DNA from: Corallococcus interemptor
Lineage (GTDB): Bacteria; Myxococcota; Myxococcia; Myxococcales; Myxococcaceae
Length of the DNA: 64,000 nt
Reading direction: 5' to 3'
NCBI RefSeq assembly: GCF_003668875.1
Contig: NZ_RAWM01000038.1
Span: 1 to 64,000, forward strand
Shown here: one piece after another, positions 1 through 7,808 of the stretch
Layout of the letters: the number at the start of each line of letters is the position of its first letter
How positions within the stretch are numbered: the stretch's first letter is position 1
The notes under the pieces: generated by a model
Seen by the model: the letters and a program-made list of their open reading frames with translations, nothing else
What the model was told of the DNA's origin: nothing
The model's database searches: none
Position numbers and translations under genes: made by a program

Positions 1-84
1 CACCATCCGCTTCACCATCTGCGACTTGAATGCATCCGTGTACGCCACTGCGTCCTGCCTGCTCTCGCCCCCAGGCGTGGTCAT
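1..84 (-). CDS. IS3-type transposase OrfA, N-terminal fragment (window edge)
   Basis: The first 28 codons can be read from ATG at 84 down to base 1. After a short leader they contain YTDAFKSQMVKRMV, the start of the helix-turn-helix DNA-binding domain seen in OrfA proteins of IS3-like elements, where a 'Y(T/S)DEFK..MV..M' stretch is common. The protein runs off the window, so neither its length nor its integrity can be judged. It belongs to the element whose end is at 122. The family is inferred from this short motif and from the position of the ORF relative to the TG end. Confidence 0.6.
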   Translation of the reverse strand, partial: MTTPGGESRQDAVAYTDAFKSQMVKRMV

Positions 85-122
85 CCCGGCCACTCAGCCG
101 AGGCGACAACTTCCCTGACACA
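1..122 (-). mobile_element. end of a second IS3-type element, inserted in the neighbouring IS
   Basis: Read on the minus strand, a terminal TGTGTCAGGGAAG begins at 122, and 38 bases later an ATG (84) opens a transposase OrfA. TG at the outer end and a short leader before OrfA are usual for IS3-family elements. The homology of the adjacent OrfB (to the right) stops exactly here, so this element probably jumped into it. The rest lies outside the window, so the far end and target duplication cannot be checked. Confidence 0.6.
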
Positions 123-669
123 GGGGGTTGGCCGCGTGGATGCCGACGCACTCGGCGGTGCCGTGGTCGATGGCGATGAAGACGGTGGCCTGGCCCTCCC
201 GCGTTGTCACCGTGCAGGTGGCGTCGGTGCCCCACATGACGTCGGGCTTGTCGGTGGTAATCGTGCCGTCGTGGTTGCGAGGGCCCAGCACCCGGCGGGC
301 ACGGCCCGGAGCCAGCAGTCCCGCCTCGCGCATCAGCCGCAGGCAGCGGGCCTTCGAGGTGCGTACGTGCTGCACGCGCAGCCGAGCCCACACTTTGCGG
401 TGCCCTTCGCCCAGGAAGGGCGAAGCCGCCAGCACGCCACGGATGGCCTCCCGCAGCGCCTCGTCCGTCAGCGCCGTCTTGGGGCCGCGCCGAGCCGCCG
501 GCGCATCCGTGGACTGACGGCGGGCGCGGTGTCGGTACACCGTGGCGCGAGGCACGCCCCAGGTGGCCGTCACGAGCACCAGGCCGTACTGCTTGCCGCT
601 GGAAGGCGAGAGCCGGGCGCTCATCCTCTCGACTTCCTCCAGGGAAAACCCGGGGCGTTTCCCTCCAAG
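94..669 (-). pseudogene. IS3-family transposase OrfB, truncated
   Basis: The frame holds the OrfB N-terminal HTH region (ending TSKARCLRLMREAGLLAP), then the beginning of the integrase core with the first catalytic Asp in WGTDATCTVTT and the following FIAIDHGTAECVGIHA. Homology stops after that at about 123-130. The last eleven codons are unrelated sequence from the invading IS, and the frame closes at 94. The second Asp and the Glu of the DDE triad are therefore missing. OrfB has no good start of its own and would be made as a -1 fusion with OrfA. Confidence 0.8.
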
Positions 670-968
670 AGCCGCGCCTTCTCGGCCAGCAGCTCGTTCT
701 TCATCATCAGCTCGCCCACCATGGCCTTGAGCCGCAGCACCTCGTCGTCCGCCGCTTCCGGCTCGCGGCTCTTGAGGTTCGCCTCGGCTCCGGCCAGGAA
801 CTTCTCCCGCCACTCGCTCAGCACGGCCGCCGTGACGCCCAGCTCCCGCGACAGGGCGTCGAGTTCCTCTCCCTTGAGCAACCGGAGCACGGCCTCCTTC
901 TTGCGCTTCGCCGAGAACCGACCGCGCTCCGACGTCCTGTCCTGCTTCTGCTGCTTCTTCACATCCAC
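621..968 (-). CDS. IS3-family transposase OrfA
   Basis: This 115-residue protein is the DNA-binding subunit of an IS3-type transposase. Residues ~15-60 form the helix-turn-helix (RFSAKRKKEAVLRLLKGE, then LSRELGVTAAVLSEWREKFL). Residues ~75-103 form the leucine-zipper-like helix (VLRLKAMVGELMMKNELLAEK) used for dimerisation. The length is normal. The C-terminus overlaps the start of OrfB in the -1 frame, with candidate slippery heptamers at 645-663. OrfA itself looks intact, but its partner OrfB is truncated, so the element should be dead unless complemented in trans. Confidence 0.85.
   Translation of the reverse strand: MDVKKQQKQDRTSERGRFSAKRKKEAVLRLLKGEELDALSRELGVTAAVLSEWREKFLAGAEANLKSREPEAADDEVLRLKAMVGELMMKNELLAEKARLLEGNAPGFPWRKSRG
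645..663 (-). promoter_or_regulatory. candidate -1 ribosomal frameshift site (OrfA to OrfB)
   Basis: Read on the minus strand there are two X-XXY-YYZ heptamers in the OrfA frame: GGGAAAC (657-663) and GGGTTTT (645-651). Slippage by -1 at either one enters the OrfB frame. IS3 elements make OrfAB by exactly this kind of event. Which heptamer works, if either, is inferred. Confidence 0.5.
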
Positions 969-1284
969 CTCACAAGGGGGAGGTTATTCCCCCAGAAAGG
1001 TGTCTCAAGAAATCCTGGGGCGGAGGAAATCCAGCCAGCCGGAGGTGATTCTGGAGGTTGGCCACCGCGGACCCCTTGGAGCCCAATCGAAGCAATTCCT
1101 CGGAGACTTCAAAGCTTCCTGTTGGTTGGCCCATCTCCCACCCCTGACCTGGAAATCACGGCGCGTGTGGGCTTGAAATGTACAAAGGCCTATTACCGCA
1201 GACGAAGAACCCGGGGAGAGGGGTTCATGCCTGTCGCAGGGTGTCCTGAAGCGTTGGGTGAGGCAGGACCGCCGCTGGGTCTAT
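969..1284. other. non-coding stretch: IS leader and unassigned sequence
   Basis: The first ~40 bases are the leader and likely end of the IS3 element (to about 1007). I see no convincing gene, tRNA or repeat in the remainder up to the stop of the next gene at 1285. Short frames here lack family motifs and a ribosome binding site. Confidence 0.5.
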
Positions 1285-2178
1285 TCAGAGCGCCTTGACG
1301 TAACCGGAGACCTTCGGATTGCAGGCGCCCACCTTCTTCAGAGCGGCCTCGGCTGTCTTCTTCTCCGGGTGGATGCTCGTCACGATGAACAGCCCTGGTG
1401 TCAGGCGCTTGTGCGGCGTGCTTTCGAGGACCAGGAACCCGGCCGTGCAGGCCTGCACCAGCTGCGCGCTGTCGCGGGATGCAATGGCCTCCTGGACCGT
1501 CTTGAAGCTCCCGATGATGGCCGCGTAGCGCGCGGGCCGGTTCCGGAACTCCTTCACCACCTTGCGGCCGGCGGAATCCCAGCGGTAGGCGTCCAGCTTC
1601 CACTGGTCGGGCTCGCCGGAAAGAAACGCATATTCCCTGTAGAAGCCTTCCACCGGTGAGCCCGGCGTCAGCGGGTACGGGCCGACGTGGGAGCTCTCCG
1701 GCCCCGCGAAGTTCTCATCCCCGTTCCAGGCTTCCGCCACCCCACCGTCCTTGACCACGTAGAGGCGGTGATGGCGATGGACGTGTTCGAACCCGCCCTC
1801 CTGGGTGACGAGCAGTCCCCACGCCCCGGCCTCCAGCCGCACCGGCTGGACGGAGGTCGTGACGTTCTGTTCCTCCTTGCCGGAGGTCCAGCTCTCGGGG
1901 GATGCGGACTGCAGGAGCCCGTGAGCCATGCCGGCGGGCAGCTTCGCCTTGCGCTTCCCGCCCGGCCCATCGCTCAGCTCGACTTCGAGTTGGCAGGTGT
2001 CGCCCGCCTTGCGGCAGCCCGTGGTGCGCAGGATGTACATCGCCCCAGTCGTCTCGCTCGCCTTGAAGCGCTTGAGCTCCAGACCGTCCGGAGGTGCTGC
2101 GCTGACCGCCTGGGGAATGACCGCGCCCAGCAGCGCGATGAACACCGAACCCAGCGCGGACCGACTTCCCATGCCCAT
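1285..2178 (-). CDS. secreted protein of unknown function
   Basis: This is a 297-residue protein. An N-terminal hydrophobic stretch ending in IPQAVSAAPPDG (about residues 10-28) looks like a Sec signal peptide cleaved after ASA/VSA, so it is probably periplasmic or secreted. Four Cys residues (TTGCRKAGDTC near 55-62, QACTAG and VGACNP near the C-terminus) could form disulphides. The last ~80 residues begin YAAIIGSFKTVQEA, a pattern like the SPOR-type repeats that bind denuded peptidoglycan, but too little matches for a firm call. No neighbour suggests a role: transposon debris lies on both sides. Confidence 0.7.
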   Translation of the reverse strand: MGMGSRSALGSVFIALLGAVIPQAVSAAPPDGLELKRFKASETTGAMYILRTTGCRKAGDTCQLEVELSDGPGGKRKAKLPAGMAHGLLQSASPESWTSGKEEQNVTTSVQPVRLEAGAWGLLVTQEGGFEHVHRHHRLYVVKDGGVAEAWNGDENFAGPESSHVGPYPLTPGSPVEGFYREYAFLSGEPDQWKLDAYRWDSAGRKVVKEFRNRPARYAAIIGSFKTVQEAIASRDSAQLVQACTAGFLVLESTPHKRLTPGLFIVTSIHPEKKTAEAALKKVGACNPKVSGYVKAL

Positions 2179-2345
2179 CTCTCCTGCCTCCCGGCGTCAG
2201 ACCTCCGCAGTCTCGGTCGGAGAGTTTCACGCCGTCGTTCAGGCCTCCAGAGGGCATTCAGTTGGAGCGAACGGCCCGCCACGCATCCTGGCCAGGCGCC
2301 GCACTCCGGCGGTGGGTTGGGGCGTCACCGCCAGAGCGTCAGGGA

Positions 2346-3343
2346 TTACTCGGCGACGTACACGGCGCATAGGCGGGATAAAGGCCATGTTGAGGGTGAG
2401 GGCTGGAGCGCAGGAGCCGAGGAGGGCCGCTGACGGGGCCGCCCGGGCAGTACGCCAGGCGGGTGGAGAAGCCGCTTGAGCCCCTTGGGATACACGTCGG
2501 CCCAGGCCGCCTTCCCATGAGGTGCGCGGCAGGGCCTGGTTCTCTTGGCTGGGGAGGCTTGAGCCTCAACACCACGCACTCTGGGGGGCCCTCGCGCCGG
2601 GGCCAGCCTCGCACCTGCCGGGCCCAGGCCCAGGTGCTCCAGAATCGCTCGCACTCCACCCCCTCCCTGCACATACGCCAGCACCCGCCGCCTGCCTCCA
2701 CACCTCACGCTGACGAACACGTCCAAGTCGAACGTCCTCCTGAGCAACTCTGCCCAGTCCACTCGCCGCGTCCTCTCCTTCATCCGCTCCTTCCTGACCG
2801 CTGCCTGGGGCGCCTCGCTCGCCTCCTCCGCACCTGCTTGAGGGACCAGAAATGGCCGCAGTTGCGCGCCTGGAGCGAAGACGCCTGCAGGGCGAACACC
2901 GCGCGCAGGAAGACGGTGAGGACGTCCGAGAGCAGCCCCACGTCCTTGAGCAGCACCCACCGTACCCGATGCGGAAAGGACAGCGTCCACTGCCGGTAGG
3001 GCACGCGCGGCAGCACCCCCTCCACCAGGTGCGCCGCGGTGACGTGCGCCCGCTTCGCGTTGCAGGAGGGACACACCCCTCGCCCCTTGCACGAGAAGGC
3101 GACGCGCAGTTCGTCCTTGCAACTCTCGCAGCGCACCCGCGCGAAGCCGTGTGCCAGCACTCCGCACTCCAGGTACCGGGCAAAGTCCCGCTCCACGTAT
3201 CGGGGCAGGCCGCACCCCACCTCGCTCGCCGCCTCCAGCAGCGTGGCCAGGTTCTCCCTCACCGCCTCGTACAGCACCGTCCCCTCCGGCTGCCTGCGCC
3301 GGTACTCCCGCCCGCGCTCCTCCACCTGCCCCTCCCCAGCCAC
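2346..3343 (-). pseudogene. IS91-family transposase, decayed
   Basis: Two halves of one transposase lie in different frames. The N-terminal half (from 3343) carries the family's zinc-binding domain, with Cys pairs in VRCESCKDE and [14 protein letters not shown], followed by YRQWTLSFPHRVRW. The C-terminal half, in the frame ending at 2346, carries RRVDWAELLRRTFDLDVFV and GGVRAILEHLGLGP, typical of the tail of these proteins. The frame change falls near 2840. The central catalytic region with the HUH and tyrosine motifs (roughly 300 residues in intact relatives) is gone, so this is a deletion derivative. A hairpin with 8-bp arms (3369-3397) lies just upstream and may be part of the old element end. 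Confidence 0.8.
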
Positions 3344-3476
3344 ACCTCGCCAGGGCTCACGCTACGGAGGGGCTCCCACGGGTTTGAGTGGAGCCCCTGA
3401 CGGCTCGGGGGGTTCGAGGCGCGACCGAGACAGCGCTTCAGGAGGGGCAAACTCGGTACCAAACGGGTACCAAATC

Positions 3477-3530
3477 CAGCGAACCCGCGGTTCAGGAAAC
3501 CGCCGCTCCATCCAACCGAGCTACGGGGTA
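3477..3530 (-). pseudogene. tRNA-Arg(CCU) remnant lacking its 3' part
   Basis: Read from 3530 downwards there is a 7-base acceptor half, TA, a D-arm (GCTC 3521-3518 paired with GAGC 3508-3505) and a perfect 5-bp anticodon stem (GCGGT 3503-3499 with ACCGC 3491-3487) around the loop TTCCTGA, whose anticodon CCT reads the Arg codon AGG. The variable loop and first T-stem strand follow. Then the match ends at 3477, where the T-loop and the 3' acceptor strand should be. The sequence instead runs into two copies of TTTGGTACC. The remnant could be an old attachment site of an integrated element. It should not be functional. Confidence 0.6.
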
Positions 3531-3540
3531 GGCGCGGTCG

Positions 3541-4032
3541 CTACCCGCGCTTGAAGACAGCCAGGAAGCGCGACTCCGCGACGCACTGGCCGTCGGTGCC
3601 CAGCAGGCGCACCGGAATCCACGCCTCCGCCTTGTCCCCCGTCGCGCGCAGCTCCGACGCGAGCTTCGAGAGCAGCTCCTCCGGGGGCTCGCACACCGCG
3701 CTCACCGCCGTCTTCGCCTTCGCGTGGAAGGCGACCTCCATGCGGTTGACCAGCATCTTGTACTGGCCAGGCGGGAAGCGGCGGAAGAGCATCACGCCCA
3801 TCGTCAGCTCCATCACCGTCACCTGCGCGCCCAGGTACACGCTGCCCACGTGGTTCTTCGTCTTGCGGTCCAGCGGCACCGTGGCCTTCACGCGCGAATC
3901 CGTCACCTCGTCGATGCGGTAGCCCATGGCCGCCGCCAGCGGGACGATGTTCTTCACCGCGAGCGTCGTCAGCGCGTTCGCCACGCCCGGCGACACCTGC
4001 CGCACCTTCTCCACCAGTTCCAACGCGAACAT
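3541..4032 (-). CDS. hotdog-fold thioesterase-like protein (DUF4442 type)
   Basis: This 163-residue protein has the layout of DUF4442/PaaI-like hotdog proteins. A helical start ([19 protein letters not shown]) is followed by [42 protein letters not shown], where the HVGSVY segment is where these proteins begin the long hotdog helix. Such proteins are thought to hydrolyse acyl-CoA thioesters, but the substrate cannot be told. The ATG at 4032 gives the normal family length; the open frame continues upstream without homology. It is divergent from the amine oxidase at 4112, with 79 bases between them for both promoters. Confidence 0.75.
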   Translation of the reverse strand: MFALELVEKVRQVSPGVANALTTLAVKNIVPLAAAMGYRIDEVTDSRVKATVPLDRKTKNHVGSVYLGAQVTVMELTMGVMLFRRFPPGQYKMLVNRMEVAFHAKAKTAVSAVCEPPEELLSKLASELRATGDKAEAWIPVRLLGTDGQCVAESRFLAVFKRG

Positions 4033-4111
4033 CCGGTCCTCCACCCTTCCCTTCTGACGTCCCGCGCGCATCCTATCCACCCGCCGCGTCCGGCGTAGAG
4101 TCCGCGGCCCT

Positions 4112-5482
4112 ATGGGTGAAACCGTGGACGTGGTCGTCATTGGCGCGGGCGTCGCGGGGCTCACCGCGGCCCGGGACATCGCTCGCACCGGCGCCACCGT
4201 CGCCGTGCTGGAGGCGCGAGACCGCGTGGGGGGCCGCACCCTCACCCGGGAGGTGGGCGGCGGGCTCGTGGACCTGGGCGGCCAGTGGGTGGGCCCCCGG
4301 CAGCGCCACGTCCTCAAGCTCGCGGACGCGCTGGGGCTCCAGCGCTTTGCCCAGCACCACCAGGGCACCAAGGTGCTGGAGGTGCGCGGCGAGCGCCGCA
4401 CGTACCAGGGCAAGGTCCCGTCCCTGCCCCTGCTGTCGCTCCTGGACTTGCAGCGCATCGTCTGGAAGCTGGATGGCCTGGCCAGGCGCGTCCCCCGCGA
4501 ACAGCCCGCCGCCGCGCCGAAGGCCACCGAGTGGGACGCCCTCACCGTGGAGGACTGGAAGCAGCGCCACGTGCCCACCTGGGGCGCCCGCGCCGCGCTG
4601 GACATCGCCACCCGCGCGGTGTTCGCGGCGGAGCCGTCCGAGCTGTCCTTCCTGCACTTCCTCTCCTACGTGCACTCCAACGGCGGCCTCATGCCGCTGA
4701 CCGAAATCGAGGGCGGCGCCCAGGCGGAGCGCTTCGTGGGCGGCGCGCAATCCCTCTCACGCAAGCTGATGGAAGGCCTGCCCACGGGCCGCGTCGTCCT
4801 CTCCGCGCCCGTGAAGGCCCTGCTCCAGGACGCGCGCGGGGTCACCGCCACCACGCAGGACGGCCGCGCCTTCCGCGCGCGCTACGCGGTGGTGGCCACG
4901 CCGCCCGCGCTCGCGGAGCGCATCGACTTTGGCGCGGACCTGCCCCCGGGCCGCCGCCGCGCGCACGCGGACATCCCCATGGGCAGCGTCATCAAGGTCG
5001 TGGCCACCTACGCCACGCCCTTCTGGCGCGAAGCGGGCCTGTCCGGCGAGGCCGTCAGCGACGTGGGCCCGGTGCGCCTGTGCTTCGACGACTGCGGCCC
5101 CCACGGCCACCCCCCCGCGCTCGTGGGCTTCTTCCTGGGCGACACCGCCCGCGCGTGGACCGGCCGTCCGGAGGCGGACCTCCAGCGCGCCGCGCTCGCG
5201 GACTTCGCGCGCTTCTTCGGCCCCCAGGCCCTCACGCCCGTGGCCATCGCCGTACTGGACTGGAAGCAGGAGCCCTTCAGCACCGGCTGCTACGTGGGCC
5301 TGCCCCGCCCCGGCACCCTCACCGCCATCGGGGACGCGCTGCGGGCGCCATTCGGCCGCGTGCACTGGGCGGGCACCGAGACGGCCATCGAGGGCTGCGG
5401 CTACCTGGACGGCGCGGTGGAGTCCGGCGTGCGCGCCGCCACGGAGGTCGCCGCCCGGCTGACCGCCCCCAACGCGGGCTGA
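4112..5482 (+). CDS. flavin-containing amine oxidase (FAD-dependent)
   Basis: This is a 456-residue flavoprotein that probably oxidises amines or related substrates. The dinucleotide-binding motif VVVIGAGVAGLTAARDIA (residues ~6-23) is followed by VLEARDRVGGRT, the GG doublet of the amine oxidase superfamily, and VDLGGQWVGP. The C-terminal FAD segment is VHWAGTETAIEGCGYLDGAVESG (~415-438). STGCYVGLP (~388) lies where monoamine oxidases carry the Cys that can bind FAD covalently. There is no signal peptide, so it is cytoplasmic. It is monocistronic, with a hairpin just after the stop. The substrate is unknown. Confidence 0.85.
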   Translation: MGETVDVVVIGAGVAGLTAARDIARTGATVAVLEARDRVGGRTLTREVGGGLVDLGGQWVGPRQRHVLKLADALGLQRFAQHHQGTKVLEVRGERRTYQGKVPSLPLLSLLDLQRIVWKLDGLARRVPREQPAAAPKATEWDALTVEDWKQRHVPTWGARAALDIATRAVFAAEPSELSFLHFLSYVHSNGGLMPLTEIEGGAQAERFVGGAQSLSRKLMEGLPTGRVVLSAPVKALLQDARGVTATTQDGRAFRARYAVVATPPALAERIDFGADLPPGRRRAHADIPMGSVIKVVATYATPFWREAGLSGEAVSDVGPVRLCFDDCGPHGHPPALVGFFLGDTARAWTGRPEADLQRAALADFARFFGPQALTPVAIAVLDWKQEPFSTGCYVGLPRPGTLTAIGDALRAPFGRVHWAGTETAIEGCGYLDGAVESGVRAATEVAARLTAPNAG

Positions 5483-5492
5483 GTGTCAGGCT

Positions 5493-5520
5493 GGCTGGCC
5501 GCCCGCCCTCCGGGCCAGCC
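5493..5520 (+). terminator. terminator-like hairpin after the amine oxidase
   Basis: There is a perfect 8-bp stem (GGCTGGCC with GGCCAGCC) with a 12-base loop, starting 10 bases after the stop codon. No T-run follows, as is common in such GC-rich genomes, so the terminator role is inferred from position. Confidence 0.5.
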
Positions 5521-5644
5521 GTACAGCCGGGCGGTGTAGGACGCGCCGTGGCCAAGGGCCGCCTCCATCCCCACCCTGTGGGAAGCGCCGGGACGTCATG
5601 CCGACGGTCTGCCGCGCGCAACCCACCAACGAGGGATCAGGACC

Positions 5645-6208
5645 ATGTACACGACCAGCCACGTGAACCTTCCCCAGGACGCGCGCGAAGAGCTCATCGA
5701 CATGCTCAACACGCTGCTCGCCAACGCCATCGACCTGCACTGGCAGGTGAAGCAGGCGCACTGGAACATCCGCGGCACGCACTTCTACAGCCGCCACCTG
5801 CTCTTCGACGAAGTGGCCAAGCACGCGCGCAAGCACGCGGACTCCTACGCCGAGCGCGCGGGCGCGCTGGGTGGCTACGCCCAGGGCACCATCCGCCTGG
5901 CCACCAACAACAGCCAGCTGCCGGAGTACGACCTGCAGGCCGTGGACGGCGAGGCCCACATCCGCGCGCTGGTGGAGCGCGTGGGCCGCTACGCCGCCAG
6001 CCTGCGCGACGGCATCAACAAGTCCGACGAGGTGAACGACCCCGTCACCGCGGACCTCCTCACCCAGACCCTGGGCGAGACCGAGGAGGACCTCTGGTTC
6101 CTGGAGAGCCACCTCAACGGCGACGTGCGCGCGGGGGTCACCATGCCCCCCAAGGGCGGCAACCGCCGGGGCCGCCAGGCGGAGGACATCAGCCAGGTCT
6201 CCACCTGA
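5645..6208 (+). CDS. dps: DNA-protecting ferritin-like protein Dps
   Basis: This 187-residue protein forms dodecamers that bind and oxidise Fe(II) with peroxide, shielding DNA in starvation. The family core is clear: DLHWQVKQAHWNIRGTHF (residues ~34-51), supplying His ligands of the inter-subunit ferroxidase site, followed by HADSYAERAGALGG with the Asp and Glu ligands. The N-terminal tail is short and the C-terminal tail (PPKGGNRRGRQAED) is basic, which may aid DNA binding. The ATG at 5645 follows a GAGGGA-type ribosome site. It is a single gene with its own 160-base upstream region. Confidence 0.92.
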   Translation: MYTTSHVNLPQDAREELIDMLNTLLANAIDLHWQVKQAHWNIRGTHFYSRHLLFDEVAKHARKHADSYAERAGALGGYAQGTIRLATNNSQLPEYDLQAVDGEAHIRALVERVGRYAASLRDGINKSDEVNDPVTADLLTQTLGETEEDLWFLESHLNGDVRAGVTMPPKGGNRRGRQAEDISQVST

Positions 6209-6300
6209 TGTGCACCACCCGCCTCCCTGGCAGGTTCTCCTGCGCGGGGAAGGCGGGGAGCGTATAGAACGCGTCCCCGAACTCCAGGAGGGCGCGTCCC

Positions 6301-7176
6301 ATGGCGGCAGGGCTTCCCGAAGACCGTCTCGACGGCAAGGTGTGCCTCATCACCGGGGCCACCGGTGGCATCGGACAGGAGACGGCGAAGGCGCTGGCGC
6401 GCAAGGGGGCCACGCTGGTGCTCTCCGGCAGGGATGAGGCCCGCACCCAGGCGACGGTCGCCGCGGTGCGCGAGGCCGCCCCCGGCTCACGCGTGGAGTC
6501 GCTGCTCGCGGACCTGTCCTCGCTCCAGTCCGTGCGCGACCTGGCGAAGGCGTTCAAGGACCGACACTCGCGGCTGGACGTGCTCCTCAACAACGCGGGG
6601 CTCATCATCGACCGGCGCCAGGTGACGGTGGATGGCTACGAGGCCACGTTCGCCACCAACCACCTGTCCCACTTCCTCCTCACGCACCTGCTGCGCGACC
6701 TGCTGGTGGCCAGCGGCCCCGCGCGCATCATCAACGTGTCCTCGGAAGGACACCGCCTGGCGCGCGCGGACTTCCTGGACGACCCGCAGACGGAAAAGCG
6801 CCGCTACGACGGCATCCGCGTCTACGGCAACGCCAAGCTCAGCAACATCCTCTTCTCGCGCGGGCTGACGAAGCGGCTCGCCGGCACGCAGGTCACCGCG
6901 AACGCGCTGCACCCCGGCGCGGTGCGCACGGGCTTCGGGCACAACAGCCAGGGCTTCTTCAAGCACCTCATCAAGCTGGCCGGGCCCTTCATGCTCTCCC
7001 CCGAAAAGGGCGCGCGGACCTCCATCTACCTGGCGTCGTCGCCGGAGGTGGCGGGCGTCAGCGGCGAGTACTTCATCAAATGCCGCAAGGCGAAGCCGTC
7101 GTCCGCCGCCCGGGATGACGCGCTCGCGGAGCGGCTCTGGCAGGTGAGCGAACAGCTCACGGGAGTGAAGGCATGA
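6301..7176 (+). CDS. SDR-family oxidoreductase (retinol dehydrogenase-like)
   Basis: This is a 291-residue short-chain dehydrogenase. The Rossmann motif GATGGIGQETAK lies at ~20-31, NNAG at ~97-100, the catalytic Ser in NVSSEGH at ~147 and the Tyr-Lys pair in YGNAKLSN at ~180. The lack of an acidic residue right after strand 2 (LSGRDEA) fits NADP use. The closest layout is the retinol-dehydrogenase/WW-domain-oxidoreductase-like branch (RIINVSSEGH, LHPGAVRTGF). The substrate is unknown. Its stop overlaps the start of the GST gene by 4 bases (ATGA), so the two are probably translated together. Confidence 0.88.
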   Translation: MAAGLPEDRLDGKVCLITGATGGIGQETAKALARKGATLVLSGRDEARTQATVAAVREAAPGSRVESLLADLSSLQSVRDLAKAFKDRHSRLDVLLNNAGLIIDRRQVTVDGYEATFATNHLSHFLLTHLLRDLLVASGPARIINVSSEGHRLARADFLDDPQTEKRRYDGIRVYGNAKLSNILFSRGLTKRLAGTQVTANALHPGAVRTGFGHNSQGFFKHLIKLAGPFMLSPEKGARTSIYLASSPEVAGVSGEYFIKCRKAKPSSAARDDALAERLWQVSEQLTGVKA

Positions 7177-7790
7177 TCGACCTGTACACGTTCAAGACCC
7201 CCAACGGCCGCAAGATCTCCATCGCCCTGGAGGAGCTGGGCCTGCCGTACAAGACGCACCCGGTGGACATCACCCAGGGTGAGCAGTTCAAGCCCGAGTT
7301 CCTGGCCATCAACCCCAACAACAAGATTCCGGCCATCGTGGACCACGACGCGCCGGGGGGCCGTCCCCTCGCGCTCTTCGAGTCCGGCGCCATCCTGCTG
7401 TACCTGGCGGAGAAGACGGGCGCGCTGATGCCCACCGACCCGCGCGGCAAGGCGGAGGTGACGCAGTGGCTGATGTTCCAGATGGGCGGCTTGGGGCCCA
7501 TGCTCGGGCAGCTCAACCACTTCGGGCGCTTCGCCAGCACCAAGATTCCCTACGCCATCGACCGCTTCCAGACGGAGGCGAAGCGCATCCTGAACGTGGT
7601 GGAGCAGCAGCTGTCGTCGCGGGACTACCTGGCCACCACGTACTCCATCGCGGACATCGCCACGTACCCGTGGCTGAAGGGCGCGCGGGACTTCTTCCCG
7701 GAGCTCTTCACCAATCTGCCCAACATCATCCAGTACCTGCACCGCGTGGGCAGCCGTCCCGCCGTGCAGCGGGGCATGCAGGTGCCCTGA
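7173..7790 (+). CDS. glutathione S-transferase family protein (YfcG/Ure2p-like)
   Basis: This 205-residue protein has an N-terminal thioredoxin-fold glutathione domain (TFKTPNGRKISIALEELGLPY; NPNNKIPAI; ALFESGAILLYLAEKTG, residues ~5-75) and an all-helical C-terminal domain (~90-205). The TPNGRK and NPNNKIPAI motifs and the LFESGAI turn match the YfcG/YghU-type bacterial GSTs, which act more as glutathione-dependent disulphide reductases than as transferases. The start codon overlaps the preceding SDR stop. The pairing suggests joint handling of an electrophile or aldehyde, which is an inference. Confidence 0.88.
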   Translation: MIDLYTFKTPNGRKISIALEELGLPYKTHPVDITQGEQFKPEFLAINPNNKIPAIVDHDAPGGRPLALFESGAILLYLAEKTGALMPTDPRGKAEVTQWLMFQMGGLGPMLGQLNHFGRFASTKIPYAIDRFQTEAKRILNVVEQQLSSRDYLATTYSIADIATYPWLKGARDFFPELFTNLPNIIQYLHRVGSRPAVQRGMQVP

Positions 7791-7808
7791 CGGTTGTTCT
7801 TCCCTCCC

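Larger units (their letters stand above)
123..1007 (-). mobile_element. IS3-family element, interrupted at its OrfB end
   Basis: The element carries overlapping OrfA and OrfB in -1 relation, the standard IS3 layout. The upstream end is placed tentatively at 1007, where the minus strand reads TGAGACACCTTTCTGGGGG before OrfA. The matching inverted repeat is lost because a second element cut OrfB near 123. The outer boundary is an estimate from the TG dinucleotide and the usual leader length. The element cannot supply a whole transposase. Confidence 0.65.

Noticed and set aside
3344-3450. Another tRNA on the plus strand (GGTTCGAGGC near 3410)
   Set aside because: A T-loop-like string is present, but no D-arm or anticodon arm can be built around it.
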